Notes under the pieces: model-generated
Database searches by the model: none
What the model was told of the DNA's origin: nothing
The model's input: only the letters and a program-made list of their open reading frames with translations
Source of the DNA: an uncultured Pseudomonadota bacterium
Lineage (GTDB): Bacteria > Pseudomonadota > Gammaproteobacteria > Steroidobacterales > Woeseiaceae
Length of the DNA: 64,000 nucleotides
Reading direction: 5' to 3'
Assembly: GCA_913055625.1 (NCBI GenBank)
Contig: CAJXJW010000003.1
Location: 310,001 to 374,000 of the forward strand
Part shown: positions 33,841 through 42,506 of the stretch, one piece after another
Layout: each line of letters begins with the position of its first letter
Position numbering within the stretch: position 1 is the first letter of the stretch
Program-made: the position numbers and the translations under genes

Positions 33841-35385
33841 GTGATTTCATCGGAATCCCGACTCGGGGCGACACTGTGGATGGTGGCGTGGCTCGCGGCC
33901 TGCAATGGCAATGACGGCGAGTCAGCCACGACGTCCGCACCGGTCCCCGACTCGACCGTCACGCTGCAGGAACTCGAGGCAGGCACCTGCAACCCGGTGA
34001 TGTTCGAGCGTCAGAATCCGGGATTCACTGGCCCTGGCTACATCAACACGCCGAACACCATCGTGGCACGCGCGTCGTGGAGCATCGATTCGCCCCTCGG
34101 CGGGCCGCACGTGCTTGCTCTTCGTTTCGCGAATGGCGGCGCGACGGCTCGCTCGGGCGAACTGTCCGTGAACGAGCGCACTGTCCAGGTACCCCTGCCG
34201 CCGACCGGCGACTGGGCAAACTGGGACACGGTATCCCTCGATGTCGTACTGGCGCCGGGCCGGAACAGCCTCGAACTGCGCGCTTCGACCGGCGATGGCC
34301 TGGCCAACATCGACTCGCTCACGGTCACCGGTCCCGGCCCTTTGCCGGGAGCGTGTGGCGAGGAGGCGCCGGCAGACCCATCCGCGACGGTCGACGTCAG
34401 ATTCCTGTCGGACGAACCGGCCGGATGGGTCACGCAGGGCAATGGCGTATCGGGTGGCGGCGACCAGGCACCCGTCGTCGTGACCCGCATGGACGAGCTG
34501 CAGAAGCTGGCCTCGGGCAGCGAACCGGCCGTCATCCACGTGAGTGGCGAACTCAACGGTACGCTGACCGTCGGTTCGAACAAGACGATCATCGGCTTGC
34601 CGGGTGCCAGGATTCGCAGCGACGCGGGCGTGCTGCAGGTGTCCGATGCGCGCAACGTGATCATCCGGAATCTCGAGCTCGTCGGGGTGAACGCACGGGG
34701 GCAGGTCAACACGGTGCTGCACAATGCCGAGAACGTCTGGCTGGATCACAACACTTTCATCGACGGCAGCCCCGACATACTGCTGCTCAGCGGAACGACG
34801 GACCTCGTCACCATCTCCTGGAACGTGTTCCGGCACAGCTACTTCGGCCACGAACACATGGGCGTAAACATCGGCGCCGCGGACGACGACCTGGAGAGCC
34901 GCGGCCGGCTGCGCACCACGTTGCACCACAACTTCTATGCCGGGCTGGTCAACGAGCGCATGCCCCGGGTCCGCTTCGGCAAGGTTCACACGTTCAACAA
35001 CCTGTGCCTGGCCGGCACTGACGAGCTGACCCGCTCGTACTACGCCGTGCGTGCCGGCGTCGACGCGAACGTGCGCTCGGAGCGCAATATCTACCGCGAC
35101 TTCCACGGCCCGTCATGGTGGTGGACGTCTGAGAAGCTGGGTGCGGAGAACGCGACGGTTTTCAACTATGCGCGCAGCAACGACAACGCGGTACTGGAGT
35201 CGATCGAGGACGTCTGTGTTCCCGATTGCGTTCGCGGCCCCGTCGACATCGCGGAGCACGAGGGCGTGACGGGAAAGGCGGGCTTCTACGGCACCGGCAG
35301 TGCGTTCGAGCCGCCGTACGCGTACAGCGCCGAACCGACGGACGGCCTGGAAGCCAGGATTCGTGAGGGCGCCGGCGCCCGATGA
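33841..35385 (+). CDS. Pectate lyase-like lipoprotein (PL1 type) with N-terminal CBM-like domain
   Basis: A 514-aa surface lipoprotein. GTG at 33841 follows GGGGAAG, and the lipobox LAAC lies near residue 20. Residues ~40-170 form a CBM6/35-like jelly roll (VLALRFANGG, GDWANWDTVSLDVVL). The C-terminal part is a right-handed beta-helix of PL1 type: NKTIIGLPGARI, NVIIRNLEL, NVWLDHNTFIDG, DLVTISWNVF and MPRVRFGKVHTFNN. These are classic pectate lyase features, including the conserved Arg in the RVRFG segment. It should cleave polygalacturonate or a similar uronate polymer by beta-elimination outside the cell. Confidence 0.9.
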   Translation: MISSESRLGATLWMVAWLAACNGNDGESATTSAPVPDSTVTLQELEAGTCNPVMFERQNPGFTGPGYINTPNTIVARASWSIDSPLGGPHVLALRFANGGATARSGELSVNERTVQVPLPPTGDWANWDTVSLDVVLAPGRNSLELRASTGDGLANIDSLTVTGPGPLPGACGEEAPADPSATVDVRFLSDEPAGWVTQGNGVSGGGDQAPVVVTRMDELQKLASGSEPAVIHVSGELNGTLTVGSNKTIIGLPGARIRSDAGVLQVSDARNVIIRNLELVGVNARGQVNTVLHNAENVWLDHNTFIDGSPDILLLSGTTDLVTISWNVFRHSYFGHEHMGVNIGAADDDLESRGRLRTTLHHNFYAGLVNERMPRVRFGKVHTFNNLCLAGTDELTRSYYAVRAGVDANVRSERNIYRDFHGPSWWWTSEKLGAENATVFNYARSNDNAVLESIEDVCVPDCVRGPVDIAEHEGVTGKAGFYGTGSAFEPPYAYSAEPTDGLEARIREGAGAR

Positions 35386-35479
35386 TCCGGCCTACGAACT
35401 CAGTCGTTGATCGTGAGCACGCCCTGCGCGCCGTAGCGATTGCGCGCCGCGGCAAGTCCGTGGCCGGTGACGCGCCCGG

Positions 35480-35857
35480 CTATCGCGCGCACCCGGCAAT
35501 CGTGCGCGTGAGCTCCTTCGGCGTCATGTCGTCCGGAATCAGGGCCTCGCACGCGGCGAGGATTTCTTCGTCGCGGGTCGTCGTACGCAGGCAGTAGCAC
35601 AGGTCCGGCCCGCCGTCCGGCACCGGCAGGGCCTCCCGGCATTCGATGGCTTTCGTGGCATTCTGCTCCGGCGTCAGGGTGCTCATCAGATCGTTGCAGG
35701 CTTTCAGCCTGGCGTCCGTGTTCAGGGGTTCGTTGACGCAGGTGCAGAAGTCGATGCCGCCGGCCGAACTCTCGTCGGCGGCAACATCCTGGTTGGTCCC
35801 CGGGTCACCGCAAGCGATGACGAACAGGGCCACGAGGACGGGTACGAGAACTCTCAC
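35480..35857 (-). CDS. Small cysteine-rich lipoprotein
   Basis: About 125 aa. Signal segment RVLVPVLVALFVIAC ends in a lipobox. The mature part carries paired cysteines in DFCTCVNE, KACNDLM and LCYCLRTTT, which suggests disulfides. GTG at 35857 is preferred, since GGAG stands six bases before it; an ATG two codons earlier abuts that ribosome site. Function unknown. It is the last gene of the long sigma/kinase locus, ten bases after the DUF3592-like gene. Confidence 0.72.
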   Translation of the reverse strand: MRVLVPVLVALFVIACGDPGTNQDVAADESSAGGIDFCTCVNEPLNTDARLKACNDLMSTLTPEQNATKAIECREALPVPDGGPDLCYCLRTTTRDEEILAACEALIPDDMTPKELTRTIAGCAR

Positions 35858-35867
35858 GGGCATCTCC

Positions 35868-36242
35868 TCAGTTCTGTGCGTGAATATTGCGGCGCGCATC
35901 ACGGGCATCTTGCACGGCACTCTTCAGCATGCTCGATTCCGGGTTGGACAGGTCGTACACGACCTCAACAGCCTGGCCCTCGCTGTACCGCGCGAACTCT
36001 TTCGGCAGGACTTCGATCTCGCGTTCATACTCCGCGCCGTCACGCGCCGTGAACGCGTAGCGCACCCGGCACGCCTTGTGCGTGCGTGAGCGCCGAACCC
36101 GCTCGGCCATCACGATCGTCCCGGTCACCGTTTCGCCGTGGGACAACAGCGCGGCCATGGCCGTGGCGCGCGTCCTGATCCAGCGGAGCACGGCATAGCC
36201 GGCCACAGCGAGCAGGAGGATGGTCAATGCAAGTTCTGCCAT
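35868..36242 (-). CDS. DUF3592-like membrane protein
   Basis: A 124-aa protein with one N-terminal membrane helix (ALTILLLAVAGYAVLRWI), followed by a small beta-rich domain. That domain has the strand pair GETVTGTIV then CRVRYAFTARDG, ending EVVYDLSNPESS. The closing V-x-Y-x-P/L-x-P pattern is typical of DUF3592. It is related to the next gene upstream, so the two are probably duplicates. Role unknown, presumably at the inner membrane. Gap of 25 bases from the preceding gene. Confidence 0.75.
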   Translation of the reverse strand: MAELALTILLLAVAGYAVLRWIRTRATAMAALLSHGETVTGTIVMAERVRRSRTHKACRVRYAFTARDGAEYEREIEVLPKEFARYSEGQAVEVVYDLSNPESSMLKSAVQDARDARRNIHAQN

Positions 36243-36267
36243 GGGGCACGATTCTCCGGTTGTCGGT

Positions 36268-36675
36268 CTATGGGTATGAGCCACGTACCAGGACGGACTC
36301 CGCCGGATCGGACGGGTTGTAGAAGACCTCCACCTGCCGGCCGACGGGGTGCGCGCTGACGAGCCGTTCCTTGTCCTTTCGTGACAGGTTGTTCTGGTTG
36401 AACCGAACCACGTCGTTCTCGTAGCGCCGCCCATCGACCACGTACTCGTACTCGACGTCGACCCGGTGCCGGAGCTTGTTCGATTGCGCGCCAACGTTGC
36501 TGCGGTGCACTTCGAGGTTCGAGTGCGTCACCAGGCCCGCAACCGACGGCCACTCGAGGCTTTCCCGGGACACTGCCGTCATGTGCTTGTCGTAACGACC
36601 GTAGAGGTATGCACCCCCGACGGTCAGAACGACGACCGCAATGACGACGATGAAGTTCTTCGCGGAGTTGCTCAC
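36268..36675 (-). CDS. DUF3592-like membrane protein
   Basis: A 135-aa paralogue of the downstream protein. It has one membrane helix (NFIVVIAVVVLTVGGAYLYG) and the DUF3592-type domain VEYEYVVDGRRYENDVVRFN, closing with QVEVFYNPSDPAESVL. It follows the giant repeat lipoprotein by nine bases. The pair may chaperone or regulate envelope assembly of that protein, but only the co-location supports this. Confidence 0.78.
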   Translation of the reverse strand: MSNSAKNFIVVIAVVVLTVGGAYLYGRYDKHMTAVSRESLEWPSVAGLVTHSNLEVHRSNVGAQSNKLRHRVDVEYEYVVDGRRYENDVVRFNQNNLSRKDKERLVSAHPVGRQVEVFYNPSDPAESVLVRGSYP

Positions 36676-36684
36676 GTTGCAGGC

Positions 36685-39600
36685 TCAGTTGTCGATGCTC
36701 AGTTGCACGCGCCGGTTCAGCGCCTTCCCGGATTCCGTGTCGTTCGGCGCCGCGGGACGCGTCTCACCGAAGCCGGTACCCTGGATACGGCCCGCGTCGA
36801 TCCCGTTGTCGACGAGCCAACCGATCACGGTCCTGGCGCGGCGCTCGGAGAGGTCCTGGTTCGACGCGTCGCTGCCGTCCGAATCCGTGTGGCCGGCAAT
36901 CCGGAAGCGGGTGTCCGGTGCGCGCTTCATGACCTCGAGGACTGCTCGCAGCGTCGGCAGCGACGACGGCTTGAACTGATCCCTGCCGGAGTCGAAGTAG
37001 ATGCCGTACAGGTCGATCGTGCCGCTCTTCGCCAGCTCCGCCTCCAGGTTGGTCACGTCTTCGCGCCGCAGGTCGAGCCTGATCACGATATCCACGGTTT
37101 CGGCGGGCGCTACAACGGCCGTTGCCGAGCCGTTTGCGTAGTCCGGGTGCTGCGCGCCAACGACGGTATTGCCGGTCGAGACGGATTCGAAACCGAAGCC
37201 GCCGGACGTATCCGTTTCCGCGGAAAGTCGGCCCGCGGTCACGCGCGCCCGCGCGATCGGCTCGCCGGTCCTGGCGTCCAGCACCGTGCCGCGAATGTCG
37301 CCGATCCGGATCGGCACGAGTGCGAGCGCGACCTCTTGCTCTGCATCCGCGTCGAGCTCCGCCGTCACCGATCCCGGCTCGTAGGCCGGTACCTTGCCGG
37401 CGACGCGCAACGACCCGGCGGGAACTTTCTCGGCCCGGAACCGGCCGTCGCTGTCGCTTCGGACTGCCTGCGTACCGACGACGACCTCGGCATTTGCGAG
37501 CGGCTTACCGGTTTCCGCGTCGGTGACGACACCGGTGACGGTGCCCCAGGTGATCGGCTGAAGCCGAAGGGTCACGGTTTCGCCGGCGCCGGCCGCCAGG
37601 GTGATCGACACGGAATCGTCGATGTGTACGGCCCGCGAGGCGAGCACGCTGACATCGCCCGCAGCGACACGCAGCAACTCGAATTCGCCCGCCGCATTCG
37701 TTCGGGTGCTCTGCTGCCCCGCGCTGACGGCAGCGTTTTCCAGCGGCACACCGGTCTCCGCGTTCACGACCGTGCCGCTCACGCTGCCCCAGGTAATGGG
37801 CACCAGGCGGATCTCGGCATCGACGACGCCGGCCGCCTCGACGGTGACCGTTGCATCGCCCGGTTCGTAAAGCGCGAGGCTTGCGCGGACGGACCCGTCG
37901 CCGGCCGGTACCTGCTCGATCTCAAAGCGGCCTTCGGCGTCGCTGCGGACAGAGAGATTGCCGATCGTGATCGTCGCGCCGCTCACCGGCTCGCTGTTCG
38001 TCGCGTTGCGGACGATGCCGCGCACGGTGCCGGTCGTAATCGGTTCGAGCGCGAGTCTCACGACTTCTTCCGCACCACGTTCGAGCTCGATGGACTGCTG
38101 GCCATCGCGATATCGAAACAGCTCTGCGTTGACGCTGACGCTGCCAGCCGGCACACGTTCCGCCCGGAACGAGCCCGCGGCATCGGTTCGCAGCTCCAGT
38201 TTAGCGAACCGTACGGTGGCGTCGGCGAGCGGCGCGCCGCTCACGCTGTCGACGACCGTGCCGACGATGGTGCCGTAAGTGACCGGTACGAGTTCGATCG
38301 CGACAGCTGCCTCGCCCGCCGCTTCGAGGACGGCGTCGGCCGATGCGGGCTCGTACAGCCGGGCGCTGGCGTTGACAACAATGTCGCCGGCAGGAACTTC
38401 CTCCGCCGTAACCCTGCCCGCCGCGTCCGCCGTTTCACGGCGTTGCGCGATCATGAGGTCGGCGCCCTCGACCGGCTCGCCGGACACGGCGTCGACAACA
38501 GTGATGACCAGCGTGCCGGTCGTGATCGGCCCGAGCTCGAGCGCTTGTTCGTGCTCCGCGTCGCGCGCCAGCTCGAACGTTGCACGGGCATCGTGGTAGC
38601 GCGCAAGACCCGCGGACACCGTGACCGTCCCGGCGGGCACACGCTCGGCAACGTAGGCACCCCGGGCGTCGGTCATGACTTCGACGGAACCGAGGCGCAC
38701 CGTGGCGTTTGGCAGCGGCTGCCCCGTGGCACTGTCAGTCACCGTGCCGCGCACCGTGCCCCAGGTGATTGGCGCCAGGCGGATTTCCGTGTCAATGGAG
38801 GCCATGGCCTCGAGCACGACGTCGGACGATCCGGGAACGTACAGCCGCATTGACGCCGAGACCTCGATGGCCCCGGCTTCGACTTCCTCCAGCGTGAAGC
38901 GGCCGTCGGCGTCGGTCGTTGCGGCGACGTCGCCGGCGCGGACCGATACGCCTGCCAGCGGCGCGCCGTCGGCATCATCGAGAACGACGCCGGCAATCGT
39001 CCCGGTCGTGATCGGCTCGAGTTCGAGCGTGGCTTCCGCGGTTTGCAGGGCTTCGAGCAACAGCGACTCGCTGTCCGCGCGGTACCCCGACTGGGCGCCG
39101 CTGACCTGTACCTCGCCGGACTCGATCTCCTCCGCGCGAAAGCGGCCCTGGTTGTCGGTCCGAACCTTCTGGCCCGCAATCTCGATGACCGCGTTGGCGA
39201 TCGGCTCCCCGGTGACGGCGTTGATCGCGGTACCCAGGATCGTGCCGGTCGTGATCGGGTCGAGCAGGAATTCGGCTTCGATGGTCCGTGGTTCGGCGGA
39301 AGCGAACGGCTGCGGGAGGCTCTGGCGATAGGCTTCGTGACTGGCGGTGAGTTGCCAGTCCGCGCCGGTCTCGAGCTGCATCATGAAGCGCCCGTTCTGG
39401 TCGGTACGCTCCGTCTTCCAGCCACCGGCCGACACACTCGCGTTCCGGACGGGTTGCCCGGTCACGCTGTCCCTCACCGTTCCGACGACCACCAGCGGAA
39501 CCTCGAGCCGCGCCTCGCGGGGCGCGATCGGAAACACTCGCTCGACGCCGTCCTCGAAGCCCAGGTTTTCCTGCTGCAGCAGGTACATCTGGCCGTCGAC

Positions 39601-40593
39601 AACGGTCTGTGCCATGAGGTGTACTTCCTGCACCGGAAGCCCCGTGATCTCGAAACGGCCGTCCGCGTCAGTTTCGCGCCCGAACCCGCCCATGGCCTGC
39701 TGAAGGTTCAGCTCCGTGGCGCCATCGATCGGGTCGAAACCCGCGACGACGGCCACGCCGGCCAGCGGTTCGCCCGTTGCCGCGTCGACGATGCGGCCGC
39801 GAAAAGTCAGCTTCGGATAGCCGGTGCCGAGCGGGATCTCCAGCGTCCGTCCTGCGAGCGACTCCGGCGAGATCGGTGCGCCGTCCTCGGTGTTGTAGAT
39901 GCGCTTCACGTCGTAGTCCGGGTGTTCGACGACGACCGCGGACGGCATGCCGGACGGCAGCAGCATGCGGAACCCGCCCTCGGCATTCGTTCGCGCGACC
40001 TGCTGCCAAGACTGTTCCACGAACGAGACCGACGCGCCGGGAACGGGCGCACCGGTGCCCTTGACGGACACGCGCCCGTTCACATAGTCACTGTCAAGTA
40101 TCCACAGCGCATTGGTCTCGATATTCCAGTAACGATGCAGGGCGTAGGCGCGCGCGTAGTCACGGCGTTTGTAGGCGTCCCTGCCGAGGTCGTCGGCCGC
40201 GTTCTCCACCTCGTAGCGCCAGTCCGCCGGTATCGACGCATAGATGCGATCGGCTTCCTCGAAGTCGCCATCGTCGAGGGCCTCGACCAGCGCTTCGCCC
40301 GCCTCCTCGACGTCGTCGAAGTCGAGACGGTCTTCCGGGTCGAGCCTGGGTACGACGCGACGCGGCACTTCGTCGTTGTCCAGCGCATCGCGCAGGCGGT
40401 TGTATTCCGCGAGGCCCATGGACGACGGCAGGTCCTGAAGCGCAGAAGTTGACGGCTGCCCGCCGGTACCGTCGGAAGCCGGCGACGCGGAATCGCTGCG
40501 CGCACTGTCGTCGCCGCCGCACGCCGACAGGCATGTCGTGACGAGCAGGAACGCAAGTGTGCAGCGGAGCGTGTGCATCGTCATCGTGCTCAC
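36685..40593 (-). CDS. Giant repeat lipoprotein with carboxypeptidase-regulatory repeats and OmpA domain
   Basis: A 1302-aa lipoprotein (lipobox LSAC near residue 25). After a helical N-terminal part come about twelve beta-sandwich units of the carboxypeptidase-regulatory (CarboxypepD/CnaB-like) type. The last nine are close tandem copies beginning PITTGT or PITWGT. Residues from ~1190 are an OmpA domain: DLYGIYFDSGRDQFKPSS, RIAGHTDSDG and LSERRARTVIGWLVDNGI. That domain would hold peptidoglycan while the repeats extend like a stalk. The GTG at 40593 overlaps the previous stop (GTGA); ATGs at 40584 or 40578 are alternatives. It belongs to the sigma/kinase locus. Confidence 0.88.
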   Translation of the reverse strand: MSTMTMHTLRCTLAFLLVTTCLSACGGDDSARSDSASPASDGTGGQPSTSALQDLPSSMGLAEYNRLRDALDNDEVPRRVVPRLDPEDRLDFDDVEEAGEALVEALDDGDFEEADRIYASIPADWRYEVENAADDLGRDAYKRRDYARAYALHRYWNIETNALWILDSDYVNGRVSVKGTGAPVPGASVSFVEQSWQQVARTNAEGGFRMLLPSGMPSAVVVEHPDYDVKRIYNTEDGAPISPESLAGRTLEIPLGTGYPKLTFRGRIVDAATGEPLAGVAVVAGFDPIDGATELNLQQAMGGFGRETDADGRFEITGLPVQEVHLMAQTVVDGQMYLLQQENLGFEDGVERVFPIAPREARLEVPLVVVGTVRDSVTGQPVRNASVSAGGWKTERTDQNGRFMMQLETGADWQLTASHEAYRQSLPQPFASAEPRTIEAEFLLDPITTGTILGTAINAVTGEPIANAVIEIAGQKVRTDNQGRFRAEEIESGEVQVSGAQSGYRADSESLLLEALQTAEATLELEPITTGTIAGVVLDDADGAPLAGVSVRAGDVAATTDADGRFTLEEVEAGAIEVSASMRLYVPGSSDVVLEAMASIDTEIRLAPITWGTVRGTVTDSATGQPLPNATVRLGSVEVMTDARGAYVAERVPAGTVTVSAGLARYHDARATFELARDAEHEQALELGPITTGTLVITVVDAVSGEPVEGADLMIAQRRETADAAGRVTAEEVPAGDIVVNASARLYEPASADAVLEAAGEAAVAIELVPVTYGTIVGTVVDSVSGAPLADATVRFAKLELRTDAAGSFRAERVPAGSVSVNAELFRYRDGQQSIELERGAEEVVRLALEPITTGTVRGIVRNATNSEPVSGATITIGNLSVRSDAEGRFEIEQVPAGDGSVRASLALYEPGDATVTVEAAGVVDAEIRLVPITWGSVSGTVVNAETGVPLENAAVSAGQQSTRTNAAGEFELLRVAAGDVSVLASRAVHIDDSVSITLAAGAGETVTLRLQPITWGTVTGVVTDAETGKPLANAEVVVGTQAVRSDSDGRFRAEKVPAGSLRVAGKVPAYEPGSVTAELDADAEQEVALALVPIRIGDIRGTVLDARTGEPIARARVTAGRLSAETDTSGGFGFESVSTGNTVVGAQHPDYANGSATAVVAPAETVDIVIRLDLRREDVTNLEAELAKSGTIDLYGIYFDSGRDQFKPSSLPTLRAVLEVMKRAPDTRFRIAGHTDSDGSDASNQDLSERRARTVIGWLVDNGIDAGRIQGTGFGETRPAAPNDTESGKALNRRVQLSIDN
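37072..39261 (-). repeat. Nine tandem ~243-bp units coding for beta-sandwich repeats
   Basis: Each unit encodes ~80 residues starting PIT(T/W)GT and containing TG-x-P-L, a TD-A-x-G-x-F core and VPAG. Neighbouring units alternate between two forms. Units 2, 4, 6 and 8 have a Y-(E/V)-P-(G/A) motif; units 3, 5, 7 and 9 have other residues there, such as RYHD or RYRD. The pattern suggests that a two-unit block was duplicated. Confidence 0.8.
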
Positions 40594-42347
40594 TGGTCGC
40601 GGGCGTACTTGGCTTTGACGTAATTTTCGAACAGCACCGACTCGCGGCTGAATACCGGGTCACCGTCGACGGAGTTGCAGGCGGACAACGTCCTCAGCGA
40701 ATTGCTCAGGCGAACCTTGTACTCGTCGAATTTCGCGTCGTACGCGCCTTGCAGGTTGACGGTCGCCTGTTCGATCTGGAGCTTGACCCGGTACCAGGCG
40801 GCCTGTTCGAGTTGATGGAACCCGCTGATCGAGTCGCCGAGACCAACCATGTAGTCGCGGTAGCGCATGTAGCTCGAGTAGATGATGCGCAGCTTGTCGA
40901 GGTTCACGAGCAGGTCCGACAGTTCCTCGTTGGCACGCGCGAGGCAGGCCTGGCAGGCCGGGTCGTCGTCACAGGATACGGTCATCGGCGGCGCACCGTC
41001 GCCGGGTGCCGGAACGGCTTCACGGTCCTGGTTGATCAGGAACTCCAGGTTCCTGATGCGTGCCGAGTTCGACGCAACTTCGTCGCGTAGCTGGCGAATC
41101 TGCTCGTAGGCGTTCTCGAGTCGTTCGTCGAAACTCCGGTCCGAACCCGCACCGGTGTCGCCGGAGGATGTCGAGTCGCCGTCATCCATGGAGCCGGACC
41201 TGACGTCGTCGGACGGGCTGCCGTCTTCGCCGGGTTTGAGCTTCGAATCGCCGTCGGCCGGCTTGTCCTTGTCGGGGTCGGGCTTCGGTTTCGCGTCCCC
41301 GTCCGTCGGCTTGTCCGGGTCCGGCTTCAGCTTCGAACCGGAATCCCCGGGTTTGTCCGCATCCGGGTCGGGCTTGAGTTTCGACCCCGGATCCCCCGGC
41401 TTGTCTGCGACCGGGTCCGGCTTCAGCTTCGATCCCGTATCGCCGGGCTTGTCCGCGTCGGGGTCCGGCTTTGGCGGCGAGGCCGGTTCCGCGGGCTTGT
41501 CCGGGTCGGGCTTTGGTGCCGAAGTGGGTTCCGCCGGCTTGTCCGGGTCGGGCTTCGGCGGCGAGTCGCCGGAAGGCCCATCGTCTTCCGGCTTCGGACC
41601 GAGGTCCTCCGGCTGGAAGTCCTTGCCGGGATCTTCGTCCTTGGAGAACGGGTTTGACGGCGGGTCCTGGCTCGACTGTGCGAAGGCCTCGCCGTTTGCG
41701 CCGAGGAGCGCCATGGACCACGCGACGAGAATCATTGCCGCGGCGCCCGGCCGCCGGCGGAAGAGTTGCCAGGCAAGTAGCAGCGCGATCACAGCCAGCA
41801 GCCCGATGACCACCAGCATCAGCACGTTGCCGCCGCCTGCTGCCTCGGCCTTTCCACTGTCACGGGCCGAGTCCGTGATTACCAGCGGCGCCGGTGCGGC
41901 AGGGACAGCCGGCCCCTGCCACATCAGCACGTAAACAGGAGTGGGCGACGGCGTCTTCAGTGCAATGCCGACTTCATCGTGCGCTCGGCCCTGGAATGCC
42001 CATTCGCCACTCGATCCCGTGGACCCTTCCGCGTCCGGCTTGCCCCAGAAGTAGCGGTGCAGGCTGACGTCGACCGGCATCCCCGAGTCTTTGGCGAAAA
42101 CCTGGACAACGAGTGGGCTCATGATGTCGAGCCCGGTCAGCACCAGGCGCTGCCCGCTTTCGGTGACCACGCCGTCGAATCGTGCGCTCTTTCCGCCAAG
42201 GTCGCTGTCGTCGACAAGTTCCGCGGCGCGGGTGGGCACCTCGTTATCGCCGAAATCGACGATCTCCCCGCGGGCGTCGGCCGCGAGCCAGGTGAGCGCC
42301 ACCGCGCAGGCAAGAATGGCGACGGGGTTCGCATTCGTTGGATTCAT
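40590..42347 (-). CDS. Acidic repeat membrane protein of unknown function
   Basis: A 585-aa protein in three parts. A signal peptide and ~140-residue beta-rich periplasmic domain come first. A membrane helix near residue 180 (VLMLVVIGLLAVIALLLAW) is followed, after RRR, by a second hydrophobic stretch ending ANGEAFAQ. Then comes a ~150-residue acidic, Pro/Lys-rich tract of PKPDPDKP-type repeats. The C-terminal ~170 residues are coiled coil plus a helical domain with CDDDPACQACLARANEELS. GGAAAG precedes the ATG at 42347. It sits between the kinase and the repeat lipoprotein and could be a kinase target or linker through the periplasm. Confidence 0.78.
   Translation of the reverse strand: MNPTNANPVAILACAVALTWLAADARGEIVDFGDNEVPTRAAELVDDSDLGGKSARFDGVVTESGQRLVLTGLDIMSPLVVQVFAKDSGMPVDVSLHRYFWGKPDAEGSTGSSGEWAFQGRAHDEVGIALKTPSPTPVYVLMWQGPAVPAAPAPLVITDSARDSGKAEAAGGGNVLMLVVIGLLAVIALLLAWQLFRRRPGAAAMILVAWSMALLGANGEAFAQSSQDPPSNPFSKDEDPGKDFQPEDLGPKPEDDGPSGDSPPKPDPDKPAEPTSAPKPDPDKPAEPASPPKPDPDADKPGDTGSKLKPDPVADKPGDPGSKLKPDPDADKPGDSGSKLKPDPDKPTDGDAKPKPDPDKDKPADGDSKLKPGEDGSPSDDVRSGSMDDGDSTSSGDTGAGSDRSFDERLENAYEQIRQLRDEVASNSARIRNLEFLINQDREAVPAPGDGAPPMTVSCDDDPACQACLARANEELSDLLVNLDKLRIIYSSYMRYRDYMVGLGDSISGFHQLEQAAWYRVKLQIEQATVNLQGAYDAKFDEYKVRLSNSLRTLSACNSVDGDPVFSRESVLFENYVKAKYARDQ
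41235..41575 (-). repeat. PKPDPDKP low-complexity coding repeat
   Basis: Imperfect repeats of 11-22 codons encode KPDPDKP and SKLKPDPDADKPGD variants, about eight copies. The tract gives a highly charged, Pro-rich, extended segment that could span the periplasm or cell wall. Confidence 0.8.
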
Positions 42348-42506
42348 CGCGCTTTCCATCCAGGTCGTATGGATCAGGGCCCCGGCCGGATCTCGGGCCG
42401 GTTGGGCGGATGACGGCACGGATTCCGGGCCGTCAGTGATCAGTACGCAAATGAGTGGAAAACCGGACAGTCTCCGGCGCGGGCTACGAGGCCCGGGCGG
42501 AACTCG

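Noticed and set aside
36466-38853. 795-codon plus-strand open frame
   Set aside because: It is the mirror of the repeat lipoprotein, so its periodic sequence is only a reflection of the tandem repeats on the other strand.
37072-39261. Possible CRISPR or minisatellite array
   Set aside because: The repeats are ~243 bp, stay in frame, diverge at synonymous and variable sites and encode a known beta-sandwich pattern; there are no short direct repeats with unique spacers.
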